A stretch of 64,000 nt of DNA from Aestuariispira ectoiniformans (GCF_025136295.1 NZ_CP062788.1:2084001-2148000), one strand, 5' to 3'. Positions 34,068 to 42,564 are shown, counted from the first letter of the stretch. The notes: generated from the sequence alone by a model not told the origin. Translations and numbers: made by a program.

Positions 34068-34781
34068 ATGTTCCGTTTTCGTATTTTCTCCATCCTCATT
34101 TTTGCAACGGCCCTGATGCTATCAATCAAGGTCGGGGTGATCTGGCGGGATGTGTCGGAAGTTGCCGGTAAGGCGCAGCCCGACCAGGCGCTGATTGTTG
34201 CGAATACCGCAAAGGCACAGGAAAAAACGCCACCAGCACCGTCGGATGCACCGGCGATGGATGCGCCGTCCGCATTGCCGGAGGCGGGCGCGGTGCCGGA
34301 AAACATGACGCCTGCACCGACTGTGGAAACCGACGACCCTCTCGCAGGTGGGGATTTCTCTGATATGAGCTCCGGGGAGATTCGGCTTTTGCATGATCTC
34401 GCCGGTCGGCGGGAAGAACTGGACAAGCGGGAGCGCCGCCTGCAGGAGAGGGAAGCGCTGTTGCGCAGTGTTGAACAGCAGCTTATCGGCCGGCAGAAAG
34501 AGCTCAACAAGATCAAAGCCGAGATCGACGACATGTTGAAGGTCTATCAGGGCGAGCAGGAAGGCGAAGCGCGCAAGCTGGTCAATATTTATTCCAACAT
34601 GAAACCCAAGGCTGCCGCTGCAATTTTCAACGATATGGATATGGATACGCTGCTGGCTGTGTTGCGGGGGATGAAGGAGCGGAAGATCGCGCCGATCATG
34701 GCTCAGATGAATCCGGAAAAGGCCCGTCTGGTTACCCGGGAGTTGGCCGATATCAAAAATCTGCCGGAGTTGCCCCAGTGA
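34068..34781 (+). CDS. MotE-like (MgtE_N-type) flagellar motility protein
   Basis: 237 aa. A membrane or signal helix at about 6-22 precedes a Pro/Ala-rich stretch; then a long coiled coil (RREELDKRERRLQEREALLRS...). The C-terminal MgtE-N-like domain has IYSNMKPKAAAAIFNDMD, then LRGMKERKIAPIMAQMNPEKA. The Rhizobium MotE protein of this family is a periplasmic chaperone for the motility protein MotC. Here the likely partner could be the 1142-aa exported protein 2 kb downstream, a speculation. It is 5 bases after DUF6468. Confidence 0.8.
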   Translation: MFRFRIFSILIFATALMLSIKVGVIWRDVSEVAGKAQPDQALIVANTAKAQEKTPPAPSDAPAMDAPSALPEAGAVPENMTPAPTVETDDPLAGGDFSDMSSGEIRLLHDLAGRREELDKRERRLQEREALLRSVEQQLIGRQKELNKIKAEIDDMLKVYQGEQEGEARKLVNIYSNMKPKAAAAIFNDMDMDTLLAVLRGMKERKIAPIMAQMNPEKARLVTRELADIKNLPELPQ

Positions 34782-34938
34782 TTCCAAGGGTATAATCTTT
34801 CGATATATTGAAAAGGACACTTGCATTACGCGCCGGTTCGCGCCAGAAAATAGAGTAGGCAAAAGCGGATTGTTGGATTAGGTCAAATGTGACGCCGCGC
34901 TGCCTGAGAGTCATTTGGGAGATTGATCGGAGGAAAAC

Positions 34939-35325
34939 ATGGCTGTCGACAAGAACATGCCGATCCTAATCGTTGACGATTACAAAACGATGCTGCGTAT
35001 CATCAGGAACCTGCTGAAGCAGCTCGGGTTTAACAATGTCGACGAGGCGACAGACGGCAGCGATGCTTTGTCGAAACTGCGCGCCAAGGACTACGGGCTT
35101 GTTATTTCCGATTGGAATATGGAGCCTATGACCGGTATTCAGCTCCTTCGCGAGGTGCGCGCCGACGAACATATGCGTGACATGCCCTTCATCATGATCA
35201 CCGCGGAAAGCAAGACGGAAAACGTGATCGCAGCGAAGGAAGCCGGTGTCAGCAACTACATCGTGAAGCCCTTCAACGCAGCGACATTGAAGGCGAAGTT
35301 GACCAGCGTTATCGGCAATTTCTGA
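34939..35325 (+). CDS. cheY: CheY-type single-domain response regulator
   Basis: 128 aa. Receiver features: acidic pair in [11 protein letters not shown] (Asp 12/13), phospho-acceptor Asp in [12 protein letters not shown], Thr in MITAES, and Lys in YIVKPFNA. Length and the WNMEPMTG loop are typical of CheY. It binds phosphorylated to FliM and changes rotation. CGGAGGAAAAC precedes the ATG. It has its own terminator and sits between the motE-like gene and the MotB-like gene, without other che genes in view. Confidence 0.9.
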   Translation: MAVDKNMPILIVDDYKTMLRIIRNLLKQLGFNNVDEATDGSDALSKLRAKDYGLVISDWNMEPMTGIQLLREVRADEHMRDMPFIMITAESKTENVIAAKEAGVSNYIVKPFNAATLKAKLTSVIGNF

Positions 35326-35364
35326 TTCGCTGTTTCGACCGTTTGGTTTCTGTTACCCTTTTCG

Positions 35365-35401
35365 AAAAGCCGGGCAGGTAAATACTTGCCCGGCTTTTTC
35401 T
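35365..35401 (+). terminator. Intrinsic terminator after cheY
   Basis: AAAAGCCGGGCAGGT / ACTTGCCCGGCTTTTT hairpin with a 4-base loop and two weak pairs, then a T-rich run. Confidence 0.85.
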
Positions 35402-35467
35402 TTCCGTAATCCATGCCGTTTGCTATAAAATTGGCAGGTTTTATTTTGATGGACTAGACCTGCCGAA

Positions 35468-36244
35468 ATGGACGAGGGTAACAGGCCACTTAAATCAAAG
35501 CGGAAAGAGAACGGGCCAATAATGTTTTTGAGCCTGTTTCTTCTGCTGTTGGCTTTTTTCATTTTGCTGAACACCCTGTCTACTCGTGAAGAAACAAAAG
35601 CCCGCAAGGTGATTAATTCGGTTTCCTCAACCTTCCGCACCAAGGTCGATTTTCAGAAAGATCCCCAGGTATTTATTTCATCATTGGGGCCTATTCCCGA
35701 ACCGACGGAAGTCCTGGACGAGGTTGAACGCCTCTGGATGGCCGCCATTCCGCTTGCCAAGGTTGACGTCATGACGGACGAAGGGGTTCTGGAAATGGAG
35801 TTCGAGGCTGGCGATATCTTCGTTGGCGGCTCGCAGACCGTCCGGGCGGACCGGAAGCCGCTTTTGAAAAGTACGGTTGCCGCCTTGTCGGCGCGAATTG
35901 ACGGCTTTGTGACGGAATTGCAGTTCCTGGTCGGCGTGGATGACTTGACGCGGGTTAAGTCGACGTTGTCACCCGGTGCCACGATTACTGAAGATACGAC
36001 CCGTCCCAGTCTGCTGGATTTGTCCGATCCTCTGGCGACCATCGCGGAGGACCCCTTCGGGGACAGGCGGAACCTGGCATTCTTGCGCGCCACAACATTT
36101 GCGGCCAGTCTGCAGGACCTTGGGGCGCCGCCTTCCGGGATCAGTGTTGGTCTGTTGCGGGGGGATGCGAATCGCATTCGTATGCGGTTTTATATCCGAC
36201 CGCAGGCTCGCGCCTTCAATCGTTTCCTCGACATCAAGGAATGA
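35468..36244 (+). CDS. MotB-like inner-membrane protein lacking the proton-binding aspartate
   Basis: 258 aa. A short basic cytosolic N-terminus is followed by one membrane helix (about 17-36, PIMFLSLFLLLLAFFILL). In MotB this helix carries an Asp in a WLxxFxD motif; here no Asp, Trp or Tyr is seen in the helix. The periplasmic part (about 50-258) shows OmpA-like segments but lacks a readable NxxLSxxRA peptidoglycan site. It overlaps the real motB by 4 bases (ATGA), so the two are co-translated, which suggests a partner or regulator of the stator. It cannot conduct protons by the known mechanism. Confidence 0.7.
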   Translation: MDEGNRPLKSKRKENGPIMFLSLFLLLLAFFILLNTLSTREETKARKVINSVSSTFRTKVDFQKDPQVFISSLGPIPEPTEVLDEVERLWMAAIPLAKVDVMTDEGVLEMEFEAGDIFVGGSQTVRADRKPLLKSTVAALSARIDGFVTELQFLVGVDDLTRVKSTLSPGATITEDTTRPSLLDLSDPLATIAEDPFGDRRNLAFLRATTFAASLQDLGAPPSGISVGLLRGDANRIRMRFYIRPQARAFNRFLDIKE

Positions 36245-36963
36245 CGTGTCTCATGTATGAGGACGATGAACATGAAGAAGACGACGTAGAAAAGGCACCG
36301 CCCTGGCTGATCAGCTTTGGCGACGTAACGGCCTTGATGCTCACGTTCTTCGTGATGTTGTTTGCGATGTCGCAGGTTAATTCTGAAAAATGGGATGCGG
36401 TTATATCGGTCATCTCGACGCGGACCAAGATTGATACGAATCTCAAGCCAAATCCAAACGCGGAAAAGAATATCTCCTCGGTGGAGATGCTTCCTGCCCT
36501 GCCTCCCGAATATCTAAGTGGTATTCTCAAGGAGAAACTGGCGGACGATCCGGTTCTGTCGAAAGCCAAGGTTTCGCTGATGGATGAAAGGGTGATCATC
36601 TCCCTGCCGTCCAGAACGCTCTTCCTGCCGGAAAGTTCCCTGATGACCCAGTCGGCTGAACGTTCGTTATTCCGTTTGGCGGGGGTTTTGAATAAATTCG
36701 GGAATCAGATTGTAATAGAAGGTCATACGGACCCGTCACCGGTCAAGACTGGTGCTTTCTCTTCGAATTGGGAGCTTTCCTTGGCGCGCGCTTTAGCTGT
36801 ATCACAGTATCTAAAACAGGCTGGTTATCCTTATGATCTGACGGCCATGGGCGAGGGGAGCGGCAAGTATCGCTTTCTGAATTCTGCCTTGTCGGAAGAG
36901 CGTCGTTATGAGTTGGCTCGGCGTGTGGATATTGTCATTTACGCTGATGCCGGGGGGCAGTAG
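36241..36963 (+). CDS. motB: MotB-type stator protein (OmpA/MotB domain)
   Basis: 240 aa (236 if the internal ATG at 36253 is used). The helix at about 21-43 begins PPWLISFGDVTALMLTFFVML, with the proton-binding Asp 28. After a plug/linker, the OmpA-like domain (about 115-235) has IVIEGHTDPSP and NWELSLARALAVSQYL, the peptidoglycan-binding signature. MotB with MotA forms the proton channel that drives rotation; no MotA gene is in the window. It overlaps the upstream paralogue by 4 bases and the next gene by 3 (TAGTG). Confidence 0.88.
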   Translation: MTCLMYEDDEHEEDDVEKAPPWLISFGDVTALMLTFFVMLFAMSQVNSEKWDAVISVISTRTKIDTNLKPNPNAEKNISSVEMLPALPPEYLSGILKEKLADDPVLSKAKVSLMDERVIISLPSRTLFLPESSLMTQSAERSLFRLAGVLNKFGNQIVIEGHTDPSPVKTGAFSSNWELSLARALAVSQYLKQAGYPYDLTAMGEGSGKYRFLNSALSEERRYELARRVDIVIYADAGGQ

Positions 36964-39900
36964 TGAGTTTAAGTCGGGTCATTGCAAAGCGCCTTGCCAT
37001 CTTGTCATTCGTTGGCGGCGCGGTTCTTCTCGGTGGTGTTTCCTGGGCCCAGGAGGCAATTCGCACCCGTGGCTGGTCTCATGAAGACTTTGGGCGGTTG
37101 GTTTTCGACTGGACGCAGCCGGTTGGCTATCAGGCTGAATTGAAAAATGGGGCGCTGGTTGTCCGGTTTGACGCCGCGATTGCATCTGATTTTTCCAAGG
37201 CTCTGCAACGGTTGAACGGGTATCTTGCGTCGGCGGACCTGTCGAAGGATGGGCGAAGTGTCCGCTTCCGCCTGAAGCAGCCGGTGACATTGAAGAGTTT
37301 CAAAAATGGCAATTCCGTCGTCATCGATCTTAAACCCTCAAAAGCAGACGCGACGAAAAAAGCGGAGACTGCCCCAAGTCCACTGTCTGTTCGGGTTGGC
37401 GTTCATGACAAATACACGCGTTTTGTTTTCGATTGGCCCGTGCCGGTTGATTACGACGTAGCGGAAAATGGCCGGGATCTGACGATCGGCTTCAACAAAA
37501 ATGCAACGCTGGATACGGCCGGGCTGGCGCGTGATCTGCCCTCTGGTTATGGCAGTCCGCGCTTCAAGACCGACAAAGGGCGTTCTGAACTGATGCTGCG
37601 GTTGCCGGAAAACAGCCAGGTCAGGCATTTCAAGAACGGCATGAAAGTCGTTCTGGACGTTCTGGCGGATGAGGCTGCCAAAGACGAGGCCAAGGCGGCA
37701 TCTGCGAAGCCGGAGCAGACCGTGGTTGCGCCGAAGTCCGGTCTACTTCCGAATGCGCAGGAAAAGCCAGAGATGGCCGGTTCAGGCGACAAACCGCCGA
37801 AAGATGCTTCTGCGCCAACCAGCCTGACCCCACCTGACGAAGGAAAAGCGACGGCGGGGCAGGAACCTGCCCCGATGAAGGAAGAGGCGCAGGTGATGCC
37901 TTCGCCATCGCAGGACGTGACGGATGAGGCCGCCATGCCCGCGGCGATGCAAGAGAAGAGCGACGAAACAGGGACAGCAAGCAAAGCAGCGGCTGTCATG
38001 GTGGAGCCGGATAAGAAAGCCGAGGTCGATCTGCAGGGGCCTGCACCTGTCAGCCTGGTCTTCCAATGGCCGGAAGAGGTCGGGGCAGCGGCTTTCCGGC
38101 GCGGGAACAATGTCTGGATCGTCTTCGACCGGCGTGCCCCGATCAATCTGGTTCCGCTGCGCCAACAGGGGGAGCCGCTGATCGAGCGTATCGACCAATT
38201 GGAGGTCGCGGGCTCTACCGTCTTGCGGTTACGGACCAGACCGGGCGTCAATCCTTTCGCCAAACGCGATGGGTATGACTGGGTATTCGATTTCCGGAAG
38301 GCCCCCATCGCGCCGCATCATCAAATCCTGATCCAGGCCCAGGCAGATGCAACGGTCGGCCCGCAGCTTCTGTTCCCCGTGGCAGAACCGGGGTCGATTA
38401 TCAATCTCTACGATCCGGATGTTGGAGATACACTGCGTATCGCGACATACAAGGACCCGGGATACGGTGTTACGGGCGAGAGGACCTATCCGGAATTTGC
38501 CATTTTGCCGTCAGCGCAGGGGCTCGTCATCCAGACCCTGTCCGATAAAGTTCTTTTTGACCGTGATCTGAACGGCTTTGAGCTGTCCAGCCCCGAAGGC
38601 CTGCATATTTCGGCTGTATCGCCGGAAATGCCGGTTTCAACAGGGGCGAAGCTTTCCTCCAAACGGCTGTTCGACTTCAAGAATTGGGCCCAGGGCGGCT
38701 TGGGCGACTATTACGATGCGGAACAGCGGCTTTTCAGGGCGGTCACAGAGGTTCCGGCGGAAAAGAAAACCGATGCCCGGCTGGACCTGGCCCGCTTCTA
38801 TGCGGCCCGTGGGCGCGGGGCAGAGGCTGTCGGGGTTATCCGTACGGTTGAGATGAATGATCCCGATGTGGCGGCGCGTCCCGATTTTCGGGCGCTGAGA
38901 GGCGTGTCTCATTTCCTGAACCGGGAATATGAAAAGGCGCGGCGTGATTTCGATGATCCCCGGCTGGACGGATTTTCGGAGATCGCCATATGGCGTGGCG
39001 CAACCTTGGCGAAACTGGACGAATGGAACGAATCTGCACGACAGTTCCGTGCCGGTGATTCATTGTTGCGTGAGTACCCCTATCCGTTGTTGGGCCGTCT
39101 CGGCCTTGAGCGGGTAGAGGCGGCCCTTGCGACCCGCGATCTGCAAACTGCGGAAAACTGGATGGCCTATCTGGACAAGAAGCCGGAGGACTTGCGCCGC
39201 GGAGAGTTGGCGACATTGCGTTATGATCAGGCGCGGGTTGACCTTACCAATAAGGATGTAGAGGGGGCGCGCGACATCTGGAATGAACTGGCGCATGGGG
39301 ACGACCGGCGCACTGCGGTGCGGGCGGAATATGCGTTGATCAATCTGGGCTTGAAGCAGGGCGACCTTACAGTCGATGAGGCGGTGAAGCGGTTGGAGAA
39401 ACTTCGCTTCAAATGGCGTGGGGATGACTTTGAACTGGGTGTCCTGCGTCGGTTGGGTGAGCTTCATATTGCCAACAATGATTATATGAGCGGCCTGGAA
39501 ATTATGCGCATGGCCGTTACCTATTTCCCCAACAAGCCGGAAGCGCAGAAACTGGCAGAGCGGATGGTGGATATCTTCCGCAGTCTCTATCTGGACGGCA
39601 AGGCCGACAAGTTACCGCCTTTGCGCGCCTTGGCTATTTATGACGAATTCCGTGAGTTGACGCCGTCGGGTGCCGATGGTGACCGGATGGTGGAACTTCT
39701 TGCGGACCGCCTGATTGCCGTCGACCTGCTCGACCGGGCCACCACGTTGCTGGATCATCAGGTGAAGTTCCGCCTGACCGGCGAGGAAAAAGCCCGTGTT
39801 GGCGCAAAACTCGCGCTGATCCAATTGCTGGACGGTAAGTCGGAGGACGCGATCACAACGCTTCGCCAGACCAACTTCCCGCAATTGCCGCGTGACCTGC

Positions 39901-40391
39901 AGGATGACCGTCGCCGCCTGTTGGCAAAGGCCTATTTCGAGACGGGCAATAAGGACGAGGCGATCAAGCTGCTGGCAGGGGATATAAGCCAGGAGGCTGA
40001 TATGCTGCGCCGGGACATCTATTGGTCGGATGAAAACTGGGCGGAAGTGGCAAAGGTCCTGCAACGTCTGGCCGGTGACCCTCCCGATGATCCGGTGGTT
40101 GGCGTTCCCGACGACAAGGCGCGCTATGTCCTGAACTGGGCGGTTGCATTGCGTCTGAATAACGATGAAGACGGTCTGAAGCTGTTGGATGAGCTCTTTG
40201 GCAAGGCCATGCAATACAGCTCGCTTGCCAGTACCTATCAATTTGTGGCGAAGCCCATAGACAACGGATCAAGCGCCAAGCTGCAGGATACGATCCAGCA
40301 ACTCGCCGACAGTGATCTGTTCAACGCCTTCATGAATAACTATCGGGACAAGCTGCTTAAAGAACCCGGCAAGGCCGCAGGGCAGAGTTAG
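36963..40391 (+). CDS. Large exported protein: AMIN-like repeats plus TPR-like helical repeats
   Basis: 1142 aa from GTG 36963, overlapping the motB stop (TAGTG). A signal peptide (about 1-30, ending near SWAQ) points to the periplasm. Three related beta segments, with a hydrophobic-F-D/Q-W core, occur near residues 44 (RLVFDW), 152 (RFVFDW) and 363 (SLVFQW); each is followed by a second strand ending in a (K/R)NG turn, like AMIN domains. An Ala/Pro/Lys-rich stretch at about 240-355 links the second to the third. From about 600 the protein is helical with TPR-like pairs (LARFYAARGRGAEAVGVIRT, LRRLGELHIANNDYMSGLEI). No catalytic motif was found. Its position after motB suggests a stator or cell-wall scaffold, analogous to but unlike MotC. 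Confidence 0.72.
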   Translation: MSLSRVIAKRLAILSFVGGAVLLGGVSWAQEAIRTRGWSHEDFGRLVFDWTQPVGYQAELKNGALVVRFDAAIASDFSKALQRLNGYLASADLSKDGRSVRFRLKQPVTLKSFKNGNSVVIDLKPSKADATKKAETAPSPLSVRVGVHDKYTRFVFDWPVPVDYDVAENGRDLTIGFNKNATLDTAGLARDLPSGYGSPRFKTDKGRSELMLRLPENSQVRHFKNGMKVVLDVLADEAAKDEAKAASAKPEQTVVAPKSGLLPNAQEKPEMAGSGDKPPKDASAPTSLTPPDEGKATAGQEPAPMKEEAQVMPSPSQDVTDEAAMPAAMQEKSDETGTASKAAAVMVEPDKKAEVDLQGPAPVSLVFQWPEEVGAAAFRRGNNVWIVFDRRAPINLVPLRQQGEPLIERIDQLEVAGSTVLRLRTRPGVNPFAKRDGYDWVFDFRKAPIAPHHQILIQAQADATVGPQLLFPVAEPGSIINLYDPDVGDTLRIATYKDPGYGVTGERTYPEFAILPSAQGLVIQTLSDKVLFDRDLNGFELSSPEGLHISAVSPEMPVSTGAKLSSKRLFDFKNWAQGGLGDYYDAEQRLFRAVTEVPAEKKTDARLDLARFYAARGRGAEAVGVIRTVEMNDPDVAARPDFRALRGVSHFLNREYEKARRDFDDPRLDGFSEIAIWRGATLAKLDEWNESARQFRAGDSLLREYPYPLLGRLGLERVEAALATRDLQTAENWMAYLDKKPEDLRRGELATLRYDQARVDLTNKDVEGARDIWNELAHGDDRRTAVRAEYALINLGLKQGDLTVDEAVKRLEKLRFKWRGDDFELGVLRRLGELHIANNDYMSGLEIMRMAVTYFPNKPEAQKLAERMVDIFRSLYLDGKADKLPPLRALAIYDEFRELTPSGADGDRMVELLADRLIAVDLLDRATTLLDHQVKFRLTGEEKARVGAKLALIQLLDGKSEDAITTLRQTNFPQLPRDLQDDRRRLLAKAYFETGNKDEAIKLLAGDISQEADMLRRDIYWSDENWAEVAKVLQRLAGDPPDDPVVGVPDDKARYVLNWAVALRLNNDEDGLKLLDELFGKAMQYSSLASTYQFVAKPIDNGSSAKLQDTIQQLADSDLFNAFMNNYRDKLLKEPGKAAGQS

Positions 40392-40424
40392 GCAGAAACC
40401 GCGTCAAAAGAGAAGCTAAATGAC

Positions 40425-40455
40425 AGGGTCGACAATGATTGTCGGCCCTTTTTCT
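40425..40455 (+). terminator. Intrinsic terminator between the large repeat protein and fliP
   Basis: AGGGTCGACAA / TTGTCGGCCCT hairpin (one mismatch) then TTTTTC. It ends the plus-strand motB unit and overlaps the last bases of fliP on the other strand. Confidence 0.78.
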
Positions 40456-41251
40456 ATACTGGATTAAAGCTTTTCACGAGGCTGCCCACGACCAGATACC
40501 ATCCGTCCACGAGCACAAAGAAGATGAGCTTGAACGGTAGGGAAATCATGACGGGTGGCAACATCATCATCCCCATGGACATCAGAACGGATGCGATCAC
40601 CATGTCGATGATCAGGAATGGAATGAATAGCAGGAAGCCGATTTCAAAAGCGCGCTTGAGTTCGGAGATCATGAATGCCGGAATAAGCGCGCGCAGGGGC
40701 GTCTGGCTGGGGTCTTCGACCGCATCAATCTGACCTACATCCATGAAAAGCTGCAGGTCATGCGGGCGTACATGGCGCATCATGAATGCATGCAGCGGCG
40801 CCATCGTCCGGTCGAAGGCCTCTTCCTCGGTGATCTGTTCTTCTATGAGCGGTGCAATCCCGTCGTTGTAGGACTGTTGCAACGTGGGCTGCATGATGAA
40901 GAAGGTCATGAACAGCGCAAGGCTGATGAGGACGGCATTTGGAGGCGACTGCTGGGCCCCCAGCGCCGTCCGCAGCAGCGACAGTACGATGACGATCCGC
41001 GTGAAGGATGTGACCATAACCATCGCCGACGGGGCCAGGGACAGGACCGTCAGCAGGGCGACAAGCTGAACCAGACGGCCGGTGACTGTGCCGCCTTCGC
41101 CGATATCAATGTTGATTGACTGCGCCTCTGCTGGCAGCCCCCAGAACAGCAGGGCGAGGGGAAACGCCAGGGCAACAGCCGCCAGCGCAAAGCGCTTCAG
41201 TTCCTGTAAAAGGATGCGGCTTTTTGCCTGCCGCGTATTTGACGCCTTCAT
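40454..41251 (-). CDS. fliP: Flagellar type III export gate protein FliP
   Basis: 265 aa from ATG 41251 (AAGGGG 5 bases upstream; a GTG at 41257 overlapping the fliO stop is also open). A signal-like helix near 20-35 is followed by the FliP signature VMVTSFTRIVIVLSLLR and by FLLFIPFLIIDMVIASVLMSMGMMMLPP. FliP pentamers form the core of the export gate with FliQ and FliR. It follows fliO with overlap and closes the flhX-orf91-fliO-fliP unit; its partners fliQ and fliR are 3 kb away in the divergent flgB unit. Confidence 0.96.
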   Translation of the reverse strand: MKASNTRQAKSRILLQELKRFALAAVALAFPLALLFWGLPAEAQSINIDIGEGGTVTGRLVQLVALLTVLSLAPSAMVMVTSFTRIVIVLSLLRTALGAQQSPPNAVLISLALFMTFFIMQPTLQQSYNDGIAPLIEEQITEEEAFDRTMAPLHAFMMRHVRPHDLQLFMDVGQIDAVEDPSQTPLRALIPAFMISELKRAFEIGFLLFIPFLIIDMVIASVLMSMGMMMLPPVMISLPFKLIFFVLVDGWYLVVGSLVKSFNPV

Positions 41252-41253
41252 GT

Positions 41254-41673
41254 TCACCCCTTGTCAGGCCCCTGACCGCCTTTGCCATCCCGCTTCGCGG
41301 TTATGCCGCCAAGCAGATGTTGAAACCGGGATGCCGGCGTCGGCCTGTCGGTCTGTGGTCCCTGATTGTCCTGGGTAATTTTCTCTATGGCGTCACGAGC
41401 GTCAATACCGCTTTCGACGACGACTGCTCCCTGCGGTCCTAACAGGAGGAGATGTTCTTTTCCGTCGCGCCGGACCAGCACCAGGCGGTGTCTGGCGTCT
41501 ATGGCAAGGGCTTCCCGGATGGACAGGCGTCTTATGCCGCCGGGGCCGCCACCAAAAGCCAGGCCGCCGCCGTAGCGCTTGAACAAAAGCGCCAGCAGGC
41601 CGATCAATCCGACAACAAAAACGAGAGCCAGGACAAAGCGAAGTAAATCGCCGACACCGATTACGTCAGTCAT
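41254..41673 (-). CDS. fliO: Flagellar export protein FliO
   Basis: 139 aa. A single N-terminal membrane helix (about 9-28, LLRFVLALVFVVGLIGLLALL) is followed by a short cytosolic domain with RRLSIREALAIDARHRLVLVRRDGKEHLLLLG, the FliO form. FliO is the assembly chaperone for the FliP ring. The ORF stop and fliP start overlap, a sign of coupling. It lies 39 bases after orf91. Confidence 0.88.
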   Translation of the reverse strand: MTDVIGVGDLLRFVLALVFVVGLIGLLALLFKRYGGGLAFGGGPGGIRRLSIREALAIDARHRLVLVRRDGKEHLLLLGPQGAVVVESGIDARDAIEKITQDNQGPQTDRPTPASRFQHLLGGITAKRDGKGGQGPDKG

Positions 41674-41712
41674 GACCGGGCGTCCTCAAGCCTGATGAAC
41701 CATGCAAAGCGT

Positions 41713-41988
41713 TTAGTCCTGTGGGTTTTCTTCTTCTTTCAAACGTCGCTCGATCTCCTGCAACTCGGCGGAGAAGCGTTGCAGGTCTTCCCGGAGTTCT
41801 TCCATGAGCGGGCGAACAGCGACGGCATCCTCTTCATCCAGTGCTGTTGCCTGGGCGCAAATTTCCGTAATGCGCTCACCGATATTGTCCAGTTGACCCG
41901 TTTTGCCCTGGCTCAGATCTATGCGCGTATTTTCAATTTCCTGGATCATGTCACGGAGGCCTTGTTCGACTTCTTCACGGGTCATCAT
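41713..41988 (-). CDS. Small helical protein of unknown function in the flagellar export cluster
   Basis: 91 aa. Nearly all helical and acidic (TREEVEQGLRDMIQEIENTRI, later VRPLMEELREDLQRFSAELQEIERRLKEEEN), with a GQLDNIGERITEI break. No membrane segment, signal or known motif. GGAG precedes the double ATG at 41988/41985. It is 57 bases after flhX and 39 before fliO on the same strand. Size and helical-hairpin pattern resemble FliT/FlgN-type export chaperones, but no specific similarity was recognised. Confidence 0.65.
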   Translation of the reverse strand: MMTREEVEQGLRDMIQEIENTRIDLSQGKTGQLDNIGERITEICAQATALDEEDAVAVRPLMEELREDLQRFSAELQEIERRLKEEENPQD

Positions 41989-42045
41989 TTACTCCTAATG
42001 TGCATCAAATGCAGTTGTCGCCTAGCGGCCTGTTTTGGGAGATAT

Positions 42046-42414
42046 CTAGTCTCCGCCAAGCTTTTTACCGTTTGCCGCATAGACGTATCGAAGGATTTCC
42101 GCGACGGCGATAAAGGCTTCTACAGGGATTTCATCTCCGATCTCCGTTGCGGCCAATATCTGGACCAGATCAGCATCCTTGTGAACGGGAATGCCATGCG
42201 CTTCGGCTTCTGCCAAAATCCGTTCCGCCAACGCACCCTTGCCAGAGGCGAGAATGGAAGGCGCCCGCTCCTTGTCTGACGGATCATACGAAAGCGCGAC
42301 TGCAACGGAATCATCCTTTTCCGATTCGGAGGGCGGCGCAACCTCGGAAGGCTTTTCCGAACCCAAAAAGGATTCAAGGTTATCGCCGTTCTTGGATGGG
42401 GGGGAGGCTGGCAT
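42046..42414 (-). CDS. FlhB C-domain-like protein (FlhX)
   Basis: About 122 aa from ATG 42414 (AGGAG 12 bases upstream, far; a TTG at 42444 is also open). The first half is Ser/Asp/Glu-rich; from about residue 35 it reads VAVALSYDPSDKERAPSILA, then GIPVHKDADLVQILAATEIG and VAEILRYVYAANGK. These match the C-terminal domain of FlhB beginning right after its NPTH cleavage site. The protein thus equals the free FlhB-CC fragment. Such FlhX proteins exist in other bacteria and can replace that fragment in the export switch. It opens the minus-strand unit flhX-orf91-fliO-fliP, divergent from flgB; the true flhB is 3 kb away. Confidence 0.85.
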   Translation of the reverse strand: MPASPPSKNGDNLESFLGSEKPSEVAPPSESEKDDSVAVALSYDPSDKERAPSILASGKGALAERILAEAEAHGIPVHKDADLVQILAATEIGDEIPVEAFIAVAEILRYVYAANGKKLGGD

Positions 42415-42483
42415 GATGGTTGGTCTTCTCCTTGTCTCTGTCAAAGCATAACAGCAAATGAGTCATTTCAGAAAGATATAGAT

Positions 42484-42499
42484 TGGCCCGCTTCTTGCT
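42484..42499 (+). promoter_or_regulatory. Sigma-54 promoter of the flgB-flgC-fliE-fliQ-fliR-flhB-cckA unit
   Basis: TGGCCCG-CTTC-TTGCT matches the consensus with exact spacing. Predicted start near 42510, about 55 bases before flgB. Confidence 0.9.
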
Positions 42500-42564
42500 T
42501 GCCTGAATTGGCGGAGAGAAGTTTCCGGGGGTGAGAGCCCGGATCGAGTGAAGGAGAGAGGAAT

